Assembly (NCBI RefSeq): GCF_020748185.1 | Contig: NZ_JAHZMO010000017.1 | Location: 1-63,104, forward strand | Reading direction: 5' to 3' | Source: Terrisporobacter petrolearius | GTDB taxonomy: Bacteria > Bacillota > Clostridia > Peptostreptococcales > Peptostreptococcaceae | DNA: 63,104 bases | Part shown: piece after piece, positions 24,571 through 32,971 of the stretch | Layout of the letters: the number at the start of each line of letters is the position of its first letter | How positions within the stretch are numbered: the stretch's first letter is position 1 | Notes under the pieces: generated by a model | What the model saw: only the letters and a program-made list of their open reading frames with translations | Database searches by the model: none | Told to the model about the DNA's origin: nothing | Made by a program: the position numbers and the translations under genes

Positions 24571-26241
24571 TTGTTTAAGAAAAACACCAACAAAGTTAAA
24601 GTAATGGCTTTAGGTGGTCTTAACGAGATAGGCAAAAACATGACCGTAATAGAGTATAAGGATGAGATTGTTGTAATAGATGCGGGGTTAAGTTTTCCAG
24701 AAGATGAAATGTTAGGTGTTGATATAGTTATACCTGATATAACTTATTTACTAAAAAATAAGGACAAGGTAAAAGGTATATTTATAACACATGGACATGA
24801 AGATCATATTGGAGCTCTTCCATATATACTTAAAAAAATCGATGTACCTGTGTACGGAACTAGACTTAGTATTGGACTAATCGAGGTTAAATTAAAAGAA
24901 CATAAACTTAATAATGTAAAATTAAATGTTGTTACTCCTAAACAAATAATTAAGCTTAAAAATATTAGTGTAGAATTTATAAAAAATAACCATAGTATAC
25001 CAGGGTCTTGTTCGCTGGCTGTACACACAGAGCAAGGGGTTATTTTCCATACAGGAGACTTTAAGATTGATCTTACACCGATAGATGGAGATGTTATGGA
25101 TATTCACAGAATATGTGAGCTTGGAAGTGCGGGAGTTCTTTTAATGTTAGCGGATAGTACAAACGTGGAAAAACCAGGGTTTACTATGTCTGAAAGAACA
25201 GTAGGAGCAGGTCTTGATGATTTATTTAGAAAGGCGAATGGTAGTAGAATTATAGTATCTACTTTTGCGTCAAATATTCATAGATTACAACAAATAATAA
25301 ATACGGCTGTTAAATTTAATAGAAAAGTTGCTGTCTCAGGAAGATCAATGGTTAATGTAATAGGTGTTGCTAAAGAACTTGGCTATTTAGAGATGGAAGA
25401 CGATACATTAGTCGACTTAAATGACCTATCTAAATATGATGACAAAGAATTAGTAATTATAACTACAGGAACTCAGGGAGAACCAATGTCGGCTCTTGCT
25501 AGAATGTCAAGTAGCGAACACAAAAAAGTGGAAATTAAAAAAGGAGATTTAGTAATAATTTCAGCTCATCCAATACCAGGAAATGAAAAGCTAATCTCAA
25601 AAGTGATAAATCTTTTATTTGAAAGAGGAGCGAGGGTTGTTTACAACGATATAGCTGATATACATGTATCAGGTCATGCTGCTCAGGAAGATTTAAAGCT
25701 TATAAACAGAATGGTTAAGCCAAAATTCTTTATGCCAGTTCATGGAGAATATAGAATGTTAAAACGTCATGCAGAATTAGCTAATGAGCTTGGTATGCCA
25801 GACCAAAACGTATTTGTGATGCAAACTGGTCAAATTTTAGAATTAGATAGAAACTCTGCAAAAATTACTGCCACAGTACCGACAGGAAATGTACTTGTCG
25901 ATGGACTTGGAGTAGGAGATGTAGGAAACATAGTTCTAAGAGATAGAAAACATTTATCTGAAGATGGACTTATGATAGTAGTTGTTACTATATCTAAAGA
26001 AGATGGTAAAGTGCTTGCTGGGCCAGACATTATATCTAGAGGATTTGTTTATGTTAGAGAATCAGAGGATCTAATGGATGGAGCTAAGAAAGTAATAAAA
26101 GATGTTTTAACTGAATGTGAAGAAAAGAATATAAAAGAATGGGCATATTTAAAAAATAATATTAAAGAAAACTTAAAGGAATATTTATATATAAAAACTA
26201 AGAGAAACCCAATGATATTACCAATAATCATGGAAGTATAA
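24571..26241 (+). CDS. rnj: ribonuclease J
   Basis: 556 residues from the preferred start. Metallo-beta-lactamase core with FITHGHEDHIGALPYIL (zinc ligands HxHxDH, near 75), FHTGDFKID and a beta-CASP domain (STFASNIHRLQQII; PVHGEYRMLKRHAELA), then the RNase J C-terminal domain. RNase J has 5'-3' exonuclease and endonuclease activity in mRNA decay and rRNA maturation, together with RNase Y, which is also in this window. Two ATGs at 24562 and 24565 touch or nearly touch the SD AGAGGAG (24555-24561); TTG at 24571 with 9-nt spacing gives MFKKNTNKVKVMALGG and fits the family start. A terminator follows. Confidence 0.93.
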   Translation: MFKKNTNKVKVMALGGLNEIGKNMTVIEYKDEIVVIDAGLSFPEDEMLGVDIVIPDITYLLKNKDKVKGIFITHGHEDHIGALPYILKKIDVPVYGTRLSIGLIEVKLKEHKLNNVKLNVVTPKQIIKLKNISVEFIKNNHSIPGSCSLAVHTEQGVIFHTGDFKIDLTPIDGDVMDIHRICELGSAGVLLMLADSTNVEKPGFTMSERTVGAGLDDLFRKANGSRIIVSTFASNIHRLQQIINTAVKFNRKVAVSGRSMVNVIGVAKELGYLEMEDDTLVDLNDLSKYDDKELVIITTGTQGEPMSALARMSSSEHKKVEIKKGDLVIISAHPIPGNEKLISKVINLLFERGARVVYNDIADIHVSGHAAQEDLKLINRMVKPKFFMPVHGEYRMLKRHAELANELGMPDQNVFVMQTGQILELDRNSAKITATVPTGNVLVDGLGVGDVGNIVLRDRKHLSEDGLMIVVVTISKEDGKVLAGPDIISRGFVYVRESEDLMDGAKKVIKDVLTECEEKNIKEWAYLKNNIKENLKEYLYIKTKRNPMILPIIMEV

Positions 26242-26246
26242 TTAGA

Positions 26247-26288
26247 AATACCTCAGTATTTGAATAAAAAATACTGAGGTATTTTTTT
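26247..26288 (+). terminator. terminator of rnj
   Basis: AATACCTCAGTATT (26247-26260) pairs perfectly with AATACTGAGGTATT (26270-26283), 14 bp, followed by a T tract. Confidence 0.93.
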
Positions 26289-26368
26289 ATAACTATAAAC
26301 AAAAACCCATTCATAATGCATATATAATTATAACACCTAAAAATTTTAATATGAATTAGGAGGGTAAT

Positions 26369-26704
26369 ATGAGTGTATATGATACAGCTACAAAGTTGGC
26401 TAGTGAAATAAAAGATAGTAAAGAGTATAAAGATTTTATATATAACATGAAAGTGATGAAAATGGATAAAGATAATGAAATATTATTAAGTGAATATAAA
26501 AAAACAGGATACAGTCTTCAATATGCCACTATGAATAATAAAAAAATAGATAAAAAATCCATGAGAAAAATGGAAGAAATTCAGAATAAAATAAGATATA
26601 ATGAAAAAATATATAACTATATACTAGCTGAAGAAAAATTTAATAAAATGATGGATGATATAAATAAAGTAATAGCACAGGCAATAAAAGAAGATTATAA
26701 ATAG
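26369..26704 (+). CDS. YlbF/YmcA family protein (DUF964-like)
   Basis: 111 residues, almost entirely helical and charged. DTATKLASEIKDSKEYKDF at the N-terminus and the later segment YNEKIYNYILAEEKFNKMMDDINKVI match the com_ylbF helical bundle. In Bacillus, YlbF with YmcA and YaaT forms a complex that assists RNase Y and affects sporulation and competence; whether this clostridial member does so is inference, though rny and rnj are in the same window. ATG follows AGGAGGGTAAT. DUF503 gene follows 15 nt downstream. Confidence 0.8.
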   Translation: MSVYDTATKLASEIKDSKEYKDFIYNMKVMKMDKDNEILLSEYKKTGYSLQYATMNNKKIDKKSMRKMEEIQNKIRYNEKIYNYILAEEKFNKMMDDINKVIAQAIKEDYK

Positions 26705-26719
26705 AAAAGAGGAATTTAA

Positions 26720-27007
26720 ATGAAAATACTAGTTATTAAAGTTGATTTAAGGGCACCATATGCACACTCTTTAAAAGAAAAAAGAATGATTGTTAAAAGT
26801 ATAGTAGCTAAATTGCAAAACAAGTTTAATATTAGTATAAGAGAAGTTGAAAATCAAGATTTACATCAAAGAATAAGTATTGGTATGGTAAAGCTTGATT
26901 TAAACAGTAAAGATAGTGATCAATCAAAGGAAAAAATTATAAACTTTATTGAAGAAAATTGTGATGCTGAAATAATTGATATAGAAAGTGAAATTATCAA
27001 TTATTAA
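26720..27007 (+). CDS. DUF503 family protein (YlxP-like)
   Basis: 95 residues. Ferredoxin-like small protein with the family signature LRAPYAHSLKEKRMIVKSI at the N-terminus and KFNISIREVENQDLHQRISIGM. In many Firmicutes the homologue ylxP is next to infB-rbfA; here it is instead with the ylbF-like gene, 18 kb away from infB. Function unknown. ATG follows AGAGGAATTTAA, 15 nt after the previous stop, so the two are probably co-transcribed. Confidence 0.85.
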   Translation: MKILVIKVDLRAPYAHSLKEKRMIVKSIVAKLQNKFNISIREVENQDLHQRISIGMVKLDLNSKDSDQSKEKIINFIEENCDAEIIDIESEIINY

Positions 27008-27125
27008 TATTAAGAAATATAATATGTAAAAGATACTAATTATAAATTAGAAGTATTGGTAAAAAATAATATAAGAGAAATAATATAAAGGTTAATAAAA
27101 TTAAATACAATTAAGAGGTGACGAT

Positions 27126-28277
27126 ATGAAAAAGTTTATTAGCTTTCTACTTGCATTAGTTATTGTAATAAGTCAAGGAAATTTTATTTTTGCCAATACC
27201 AAAGAAGCTAAGTTAGATATAGCTTCTAAATCAGCAGTATTGATGGATGCATCTACAGGCAAAGTATTGTATGAGAAAAATCCTCATGAAAAATTACCAC
27301 CTGCCAGCGTAACAAAAATAATGACATTACTTTTAATTTGTGAAGCTTTAGAAGATGGAAAAATCAAAGAAGAAGATGATGTTCAAATAAGTGAAAATGC
27401 TGCTAGTATGGGAGGTAGCCAGATTTTCCTAGAACCAGGAGAAATACAAAAGGTAGATACACTTGTAAAATCCATAGCAGTTGCATCTGCCAATGATGCC
27501 TGTGTTGCTATGGCAGAATATATAGGTGGAAGTATGGAAGAGTTTGTAGAACTTATGAATAAAAGAGCTAAAGAATTAGGAATGAATGATACAAACTTTG
27601 TAAATACAAATGGACTTCCTGTAGATAATCACTATACTTCAGCTTATGATATTGCACTAATGTCAAAAGAATTGCTTAGTCATAAGAAGATTTCTAAATA
27701 TCTAACTACATGGATGGATGAAGTTGTAGTTGGAAAGAAACAAGCTAAAATAGGAATATCCAATACTAATAAATTAGTAAAACACTATTCAGGAGCAACG
27801 GGAGTAAAAACTGGCTTTACTCAGCAAGCAAAATATTGTTTATCAGCATCTGCTTTGAGAAATAACACACATTTAATAGCTGTTACATTATGTGCTGAAA
27901 CTTCTCCAATAAGATTTAAAGATGCTGCAAATCTTTTGAATTATGGATTTGCAAACTATGAAAGTGTTAAAATTTGTGGAGCCAAAGACAAGGTAGCAAC
28001 AGTTAAATTTGAAAAAGGTGAAAAAGAAAATGTTGGTTTAGTAGCAAAAGATGATTTAAGTGTTTTAATAAAAAAAGGTGATAAAAAAGATTTCCAAAAG
28101 AAAGTAGAAATAAAACAAGATCTAAAACTTCCAATAAAGAAAAATACAGACTTAGGAGTTGTAAAAGTTTACAGAGGAAAAGAACTTGTAGGAGAAACTA
28201 AAATAATAAATAATGAAGATATAAATAAGGCATCTTATTTACAAATGTTAAGAAGAGTAGTAGACAACTTATTATAA
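27126..28277 (+). CDS. D-alanyl-D-alanine carboxypeptidase (DacF-like, S11 family)
   Basis: 383 residues with a Sec signal peptide (1-23, ending IFAN). Serine peptidase motifs of low-molecular-weight penicillin-binding proteins: SVTKIM (SxxK, near 62), SAN (near 119) and KTG in GATGVKTGFT (near 223). A C-terminal beta domain (about 275-360) and an amphipathic tail (SYLQMLRRVVDNLL) for membrane attachment follow. It trims the terminal D-Ala of stem peptides; DacF in Bacillus is sporulation-specific, and whether this one is vegetative is not visible. ATG follows GAGGTGACGAT. A clear terminator follows. Confidence 0.92.
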   Translation: MKKFISFLLALVIVISQGNFIFANTKEAKLDIASKSAVLMDASTGKVLYEKNPHEKLPPASVTKIMTLLLICEALEDGKIKEEDDVQISENAASMGGSQIFLEPGEIQKVDTLVKSIAVASANDACVAMAEYIGGSMEEFVELMNKRAKELGMNDTNFVNTNGLPVDNHYTSAYDIALMSKELLSHKKISKYLTTWMDEVVVGKKQAKIGISNTNKLVKHYSGATGVKTGFTQQAKYCLSASALRNNTHLIAVTLCAETSPIRFKDAANLLNYGFANYESVKICGAKDKVATVKFEKGEKENVGLVAKDDLSVLIKKGDKKDFQKKVEIKQDLKLPIKKNTDLGVVKVYRGKELVGETKIINNEDINKASYLQMLRRVVDNLL

Positions 28278-28282
28278 TACTA

Positions 28283-28325
28283 AAAAGCTATGCAGTGCGT
28301 ATTTATATGTGCTGCATAGCTTTTA
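28283..28325 (+). terminator. terminator of the dacF-like gene
   Basis: AAAAGCTATGCAG pairs with CTGCATAGCTTTT around a 16-nt loop, followed by a short T tract. Confidence 0.85.
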
Positions 28326-28411
28326 TCATTAATAAAAACATAAACCTTTTGATTATAGTTCTATTAATGATATAATAATATTATTACAAAAAACAGTAGG
28401 AGAGAATAAAT

Positions 28412-29002
28412 ATGTTTAACTTAAGTGATTTATTAGCATCGTTGGTGGGAATAGCCATAGCCATATCTATTCATGAGTTTGGTCATGCATATTCAGCACA
28501 CTTACTTGGAGATGATACTGCTAAGTATAATGGGAGAATGACATTAAACCCTGCAAAACATGTGGATCCTTTAGGGCTAATAATGTTAATAGTATGCCAT
28601 TTTGGATGGGCAAAACCAGTTCCAGTTAATCCAAATAATTTTAAAAACTATAGAATAGGCAATATAATAGTTTCCTTATCTGGAGCATTAGGAAATTTAG
28701 TTGGTGCAATTGCTTGTGCGTTAATAGTTAAATACTCTAATATGTATGCTATACAACTGATATTTGATAATGCTATGTGGATTAACATAGGTTTTGGAGC
28801 ATTTAACTTACTTCCTATACCGCCACTTGATGGCTGGGGAGTTATATCATCATTACTTCCATATAAATATAATGAATTTATTTATAAATATGAAAATATA
28901 GGTTACGTTGTATTACTAATTGCCCTATTTACAAAAGTATATACAATAGTAACAACACCTATAATGATGGCATTTTATGCTACAGTAAGTATATTTATGT
29001 AA
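28412..29002 (+). CDS. site-2 protease family (M50) membrane metallopeptidase
   Basis: 196 residues with about four to five membrane helices. The zinc motif HEFGHA (H21-E22...H25) is in the first helix after AIAISI, and NLLPIPPLDGWGV (near 137) supplies the third ligand Asp in the typical N-x-x-P-x-P-x-x-D-G arrangement. No PDZ domain, so it is a minimal S2P like YwhC. Substrate unknown. It is followed 11 nt later by scpA, the usual neighbour in Firmicutes. ATG follows AGGAGAGAATAAAT. Confidence 0.93.
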   Translation: MFNLSDLLASLVGIAIAISIHEFGHAYSAHLLGDDTAKYNGRMTLNPAKHVDPLGLIMLIVCHFGWAKPVPVNPNNFKNYRIGNIIVSLSGALGNLVGAIACALIVKYSNMYAIQLIFDNAMWINIGFGAFNLLPIPPLDGWGVISSLLPYKYNEFIYKYENIGYVVLLIALFTKVYTIVTTPIMMAFYATVSIFM

Positions 29003-29013
29003 GAGGTAATTTA

Positions 29014-29742
29014 ATGAAGTATAATATACATTTAAATGTTTATGATGGACCTTTAGATTTACTTTGTGATTTAATTTCAAAACAAAAAATAGATATAAAA
29101 GATATATCCATTTCAGAAATTACAAGTCAATATTTAGCTTATATTGATATGTTAAATGAGATGGATCTAGAAGTTGCCAGTGAATTTATAATAATGGCTT
29201 CTAAACTAGTTGAAATAAAGTCAAAGTATTTACTATATAAACAGCATCATGAAGAACATGAAGAAGATCCAAGATTAGAATTAGTGGAAAAATTAGAAGA
29301 ATATAAGAAATTTAAAGAAGCATCTTTAAGTATTAAAGAAAATGTTCACTATACTTGTGATACTTTCTTTAGAGCAAAAGAAGAAGTAATTGTAGATAAT
29401 AAAATAGATTTAGATGAAATATCTATAGAAGCTATCAGAACAATTCTGCCTATGATACTAAAAACAAAAGTTATAGAAGGTTTTGACAAAACAGAAGAAT
29501 TAGACATGATAGTTAAAAAAAGAGTAGTATCTTCTGAAGAAAAAATGTCAGATTTAAGAGATTTAATGAAAAAAGAAGATAAGGTAAGCTTTGTTGAATT
29601 AGTAGGGCCTTATGATAAGGATGAAACTATAGCTACATTTTTAGCTATTCTTGAATTAATAAAAGAAAAGTTAATTGTTGTAGTTCAAAATGAATTTTTT
29701 GATGATATTCTTATAATAAAGCGTGGAGTGGAAAATGAATAG
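29014..29742 (+). CDS. scpA: segregation and condensation protein A
   Basis: 242 residues, kleisin of the bacterial SMC complex. N-terminal signature YDGPLDLLCDLISKQKIDI (10-28) and the C-terminal winged-helix segment VSFVELVGPYDKDETIATFLAILELIKEKL that binds the SMC head are both clear. ScpA closes the SMC ring with ScpB to organise and segregate the chromosome. ATG follows AGAGGTAATTTA. The stop overlaps the scpB start by 8 nt (ATGAATAG), so the two are translationally coupled. Confidence 0.95.
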   Translation: MKYNIHLNVYDGPLDLLCDLISKQKIDIKDISISEITSQYLAYIDMLNEMDLEVASEFIIMASKLVEIKSKYLLYKQHHEEHEEDPRLELVEKLEEYKKFKEASLSIKENVHYTCDTFFRAKEEVIVDNKIDLDEISIEAIRTILPMILKTKVIEGFDKTEELDMIVKKRVVSSEEKMSDLRDLMKKEDKVSFVELVGPYDKDETIATFLAILELIKEKLIVVVQNEFFDDILIIKRGVENE

Positions 29743-30271
29743 AGAAGAAATAAAATATATAATTGAATCAATTATGTTTGCTTATGGAGAACCTATAGGC
29801 ATAAAAGAACTTAATAGTGTTATTAATGAAGAACTTTCACTAAAAGAAATAGAATTTATGATGAATTCTTTGATTGATGAATATAGTGAAAATAATAGAG
29901 GAATTCAAATAATAAAACTAGAAAATAAATATCAAATGTGTACTAATAAAGACTATGCAGACTATATAAAAAAGGTATTAGAGCCTAAAAAAAGAAAGTC
30001 TTTAAGTCAAGCTACACTAGAAACTTTAACTATTATTGCATATAAACAACCTATTACTAAAGTGGAAATTGAAAGTATTAGAGGTGTTAAATGTGATAAA
30101 GTTTTACAAACACTTTTAGAACATGAACTAATAAGAGAAGCAGGACGATTAAATAGAATAGGAAAACCCATTATATATAAGACAACCCAGGAATTTTTAA
30201 AATTATTGCAAATTGAAAGTTTAAAAGAATTACCACCAATAGATAGTTTCGAAAATGAAGAAGAAATTTAA
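29735..30271 (+). CDS. scpB: segregation and condensation protein B
   Basis: 178 residues from the chosen ATG. Two winged-helix domains: MNREEIKYIIESIMFAYGEPI at the start (split here as N-terminal helix) and SQATLETLTIIAYKQPITKVEIESIRG (near 92-118), the family signature. It binds ScpA as a dimer. The open frame extends to 29723, but GGAG at 29725-29728 with 6-nt spacing selects ATG 29735, which overlaps the scpA stop. Confidence 0.94.
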   Translation: MNREEIKYIIESIMFAYGEPIGIKELNSVINEELSLKEIEFMMNSLIDEYSENNRGIQIIKLENKYQMCTNKDYADYIKKVLEPKKRKSLSQATLETLTIIAYKQPITKVEIESIRGVKCDKVLQTLLEHELIREAGRLNRIGKPIIYKTTQEFLKLLQIESLKELPPIDSFENEEEI

Positions 30272-30342
30272 TAAAAAATTATTATTTATCATAAAATGTG
30301 ATACTATTTCAGTAAGATAATAATAATTTAAGGGGGAAAAAT

Positions 30343-30588
30343 ATGAAAAGTAAACTAGCAATGGCCATATATGTATTATTTGCTATAGCAAGTTTTTTAT
30401 TTGGAGTGTATATGTTTAGAAAGGGAGATACATTAAGGGGTATATTATTTATGGTTGCAGTTGCATGTTGGGGAATGTGTATTTACAATAATAGTGGGAC
30501 AACTAGAAGACAAAAACAAAGAATGGCACCATCGTCACAAAGTGTCATTTCAAATAAAAAAAGTAAAAATAAATCAAAGTCAAAATAA
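30343..30588 (+). CDS. small membrane protein of unknown function
   Basis: 81 residues. Two hydrophobic helices (about 4-23 and 32-49) and a basic, Ser/Lys-rich cytoplasmic tail ending KKSKNKSKSK. No family recognised. ATG follows AAGGGGGAAAAAT, a strong SD. The stop codon lies inside a 16-bp tandem repeat (30571-30602), so the tail could have been changed by slippage. It ends at a terminator and starts 71 nt after scpB. Confidence 0.7.
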   Translation: MKSKLAMAIYVLFAIASFLFGVYMFRKGDTLRGILFMVAVACWGMCIYNNSGTTRRQKQRMAPSSQSVISNKKSKNKSKSK

Positions 30589-30602
30589 ATCAAAGTCAAA
30601 AT
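30571..30602 (+). repeat. two tandem copies of a 16-bp unit across the stop codon
   Basis: AAATCAAAGTCAAAAT occurs twice in direct succession (30571-30586 and 30587-30602). The first copy encodes the last Lys/Ser residues and the TAA begins with its last base. A recent slippage duplication is likely. Confidence 0.9.
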
Positions 30603-30608
30603 AAATAT

Positions 30609-30639
30609 AAATCATAGGTGTCTTGCCTATGATTTTTTT
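30609..30639 (+). terminator. terminator after the small membrane protein gene
   Basis: ATCATAGG (30611-30618), 7-nt loop, CCTATGAT (30626-30633), followed by a T run. Confidence 0.88.
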
Positions 30640-30702
30640 GCGCATGAGGCCTATCTCCTTTTAATTAGTATATATCCATAAGTTTTGCAAATAATATAGA
30701 AT

Positions 30703-31293
30703 ATGAGATATTTTAATTTGAAATATATATGTATAAGTATTTTTTTTATATTGATTTTATTATTAATATCCTATTCTCACTTTATATTTTCAATTGATTT
30801 TAATAATAAAAAAATAGTTGTAAAATTAAAAGTTAAATTATTATTCAAATTAATAAGATTTAATATTCAATTATATCCGTCAAAGAAAAATAAAAAGAAA
30901 AAAAGAGGTAGTTTAAAGGATTTAAAAATATTAGATAAAGAGTTTGGTAATATTTTAAACCTAGTAAAAAAAGTAAAAATAATAGAGTTATACTCAAATA
31001 TATATTTTAGTAATGTTAATCCATATGTAACTATATATATTAATGCATTAATTAACGGGATTTATGGAAACATAACAAATATATGTAAATGTGAAAAAAT
31101 ATATTTAAACATAGTCCCTAAGTTTAATGAAAATAATATTAAAGGAAGTGTAAAAATACATATAAAATTTAGATTAAATACTATGTTTAAATCTATTCCA
31201 ATTCTTATAAGAATAATAAAACTTAAGTCTAAGGAAGGTGGAAAAAATGACAGCTACAAATTCAATACAAAGCATTATGGAGACAACTCTTGA
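30703..31293 (+). CDS. DUF2953 domain protein
   Basis: 196 residues. One N-terminal membrane helix (about 7-27), then a basic region (SKKNKKKKRG) and a DUF2953-like domain (beta-rich with VNPYVTIYINALINGIYGNI near 107). Homologues (YtfI in Bacillus) are encoded beside GerW/YtfJ and often scpAB, exactly as here, and are sporulation-associated by context. No conventional SD stands in front of the ATG (GAATATG), so translation may be weak. The coding region overlaps the gerW-like start by 47 nt. Confidence 0.75.
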   Translation: MRYFNLKYICISIFFILILLLISYSHFIFSIDFNNKKIVVKLKVKLLFKLIRFNIQLYPSKKNKKKKRGSLKDLKILDKEFGNILNLVKKVKIIELYSNIYFSNVNPYVTIYINALINGIYGNITNICKCEKIYLNIVPKFNENNIKGSVKIHIKFRLNTMFKSIPILIRIIKLKSKEGGKNDSYKFNTKHYGDNS

Positions 31294-31678
31294 GACTATA
31301 AAAAATTCCATAGATTCTAATACCATAGTAGGAAACCCTATAAAAGCAGAGGCATCTGTTATTGTTCCTATATCCAAAGTAACTGTAGGATTTGGTATTG
31401 GCGGAGGTGAATATAATAAAAATTGTAAAACTGAGACAAAGTGTGATACTAATTTTGCAGGAGGAAGTGGTGGAGCAATTACTATATCTCCAGTAGCCTT
31501 CGTTGTAGTGGAAAATGGAGAAACACGTTTAATTTCTTTGGAGGATAATGTTAATTTAGTAGATAACATTTTAACAGTAACACCAAAGATAATAGACAAA
31601 GTTCAAAGAATCCTAAAACACGATAGTAATGTTAAGTTTCAAGAAGATATGCACAATAATGGGAAAATACATAAATAA
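31247..31678 (+). CDS. gerW: GerW family sporulation protein (YtfJ)
   Basis: 143 residues. MTATNSIQSIMETTLETIKNSID N-terminus (seen as one amphipathic region), ANTIVGNPI-type loop, then VIVPISKVTVGFGIGGGEY and GGSGGAITISPVAFVVV, the diagnostic glycine-rich signature of GerW/YtfJ. In Bacillus GerW is needed for normal dipicolinate/lysozyme-linked germination; here the role is inferred. The frame opens at 31238, but ATG 31247 is 5 nt after GGAAGGTGG and is preferred. The gene overlaps the end of the DUF2953 gene, so coupling is likely. Terminator follows. Confidence 0.92.
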   Translation: MTATNSIQSIMETTLETIKNSIDSNTIVGNPIKAEASVIVPISKVTVGFGIGGGEYNKNCKTETKCDTNFAGGSGGAITISPVAFVVVENGETRLISLEDNVNLVDNILTVTPKIIDKVQRILKHDSNVKFQEDMHNNGKIHK

Positions 31679-31690
31679 GAATAATTAATA

Positions 31691-31735
31691 AAATAAGTTC
31701 TATTGACGTTTTATGTCAAAGAACTTATTTTTTTT
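31691..31735 (+). terminator. terminator of gerW
   Basis: AAATAAGTTC-A-TTGAC / GTCAA-A-GAACTTATTT, a long hairpin with one internal mismatch, followed by a T tract. Confidence 0.93.
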
Positions 31736-31845
31736 ATAAGCATTATAAATAAATGTAATTTTTAATAAAATAAGGTAATTTTACAGTTTTTTGGGGAATA
31801 ATATATATTAAGAAGTAGTAGGATAATTAATGGGAAGGTGTTTCT

Positions 31846-31989
31846 ATGAACATACTTGAAGCTGCATCGATTATAAAAGACTCAGCTGAGAAAATAGCAC
31901 AAGAAAAAGGTATAAGCGAAGAAGAAGCATATTATGAAGCTGTTTTAATATATAAGGATGTATATGAAAATAAAAAAGAAAAAGAATAA
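31846..31989 (+). CDS. 47-residue helical hypothetical protein
   Basis: The short frame starts MNILEAASIIKDSAEKIA and ends ENKKEKE; it is rich in Ala, Glu and Lys and predicted to be all helix. GGGAAGGTG (31832-31840) stands 5 nt before the ATG, an excellent SD, and a perfect palindromic terminator overlaps the stop, so it looks like a true single-gene unit. No family recognised. The sequence is soluble, with no membrane segment or Cys. Confidence 0.65.
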   Translation: MNILEAASIIKDSAEKIAQEKGISEEEAYYEAVLIYKDVYENKKEKE

Positions 31990-32014
31990 GGTAAGATTAT
32001 AATCTTACCTTATT
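31985..32014. terminator. perfect 30-nt palindrome, bidirectional terminator
   Basis: AATAAGGTAAGAT, loop TATA, ATCTTACCTTATT is fully self-complementary. It includes the stop codon of the 47-aa gene and lies between it and the convergent sirtuin gene (ends 32038). Confidence 0.8.
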
Positions 32015-32037
32015 CTATAATTTAAAATTTTAGTTTT

Positions 32038-32772
32038 CTATAATACTGCTTGTGAAAGCACTTCTCCTATGGAGTTATTAATGACTATAGAAGCTTTTGT
32101 ATCATAACCTGTGCTACTTTTGTTTATTAAAACAATGCTATCGCCATTAAAGTAGTCAATGAAACTAGCTGCAGGATAAACAACTAATGAAGTGCCTCCA
32201 ATGATTAATAAGTCGGCGTTACTTAGAGCGTTTACAGTTTCATTCACAACAGAATTATCTAATGGTTCTTCATATAAAACCACATCAGGCTTAACTATAC
32301 CATTACATACATCACAGTAGGGAATATTACCACCTAAATTTAACATTTCATCCAAAGTATAAGCTTTTCCACATTTAGTGCAATGATTTCTATGTATAGA
32401 TCCATGAAGTTCTAAAACATTTTTACTCCCAGCCATTTGGTGTAAGCCATCAATATTTTGAGTAATTACAGCATTTAATTTTCCCATATATTCTAATTTA
32501 GCAAGAGCTATATGAGCACTATTTGGTTTAGCATCTTCATAGATTAATTTATCTTTATAAAATTCAAAAAACTCTTCTGGATATTGCATAAAAAATGTAT
32601 GAGATACTAATTGTTCAGGAGTAAAATTTCTATTTAGTTTTTTGTTAAATAAACCAGAGGCACTTCTAAAATCTGGAATGTTAGATTCTGTAGATACACC
32701 TGCCCCACCAAAAAACACAATATTATCATGACTATCTAGAAGTTCTTTTAACTTTTTAATACTATCATCCAT
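32038..32772 (-). CDS. cobB: SIR2 family NAD-dependent protein deacylase
   Basis: 244 residues. NAD-binding motifs GAGVSTESNIPDFRS (near 22-36), TQNIDGLHQMAGS (near 109) and catalytic His in ELHGSIH (near 125), then the four zinc cysteines C-x2-C...C-x2-C (HCTKCGK and PYCDVCNG), and GTSLVVYPAA. It removes acyl groups from lysines using NAD+. The minus-strand ATG is preceded by TAGGAGGTATC. It faces the 47-aa gene and shares a terminator with it. The 200 nt upstream (to 32972) hold the hairpin of the next minus-strand gene and no gene. Confidence 0.94.
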   Translation of the reverse strand: MDDSIKKLKELLDSHDNIVFFGGAGVSTESNIPDFRSASGLFNKKLNRNFTPEQLVSHTFFMQYPEEFFEFYKDKLIYEDAKPNSAHIALAKLEYMGKLNAVITQNIDGLHQMAGSKNVLELHGSIHRNHCTKCGKAYTLDEMLNLGGNIPYCDVCNGIVKPDVVLYEEPLDNSVVNETVNALSNADLLIIGGTSLVVYPAASFIDYFNGDSIVLINKSSTGYDTKASIVINNSIGEVLSQAVL

Positions 32773-32930
32773 ATATAGATACCTCCTAAAATAATACTTA
32801 TAATATTATAATACCAAATATTAACAAAAATAAGTATAAGTATGCAAAAAAATGTAATTATTTTAGGTTAAATTATATAATCTTAAGAAGAAATGTATTT
32901 TTATGAGAATGCTTTGTAGAAGTTAAAATA

Positions 32931-32971
32931 TAATGTAAGAGCTTTCTTAAAATAAGAAAGCTCTTACATTA
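32931..32971 (-). terminator. 19-bp perfect hairpin at the 3' end of the HExxH gene
   Basis: TAATGTAAGAGCTTTCTTA / TAAGAAAGCTCTTACATTA with a 3-nt A loop, directly next to the stop codon of the minus-strand gene. On the minus strand it is followed by a TATATTTT tract, not a pure T run; it works as a terminator by appearance. Confidence 0.75.

Noticed and set aside
31174..31599. Minus-strand open frame opposite gerW
   Set aside because: It covers the glycine-rich gerW signature on the opposite strand and has no features of its own.
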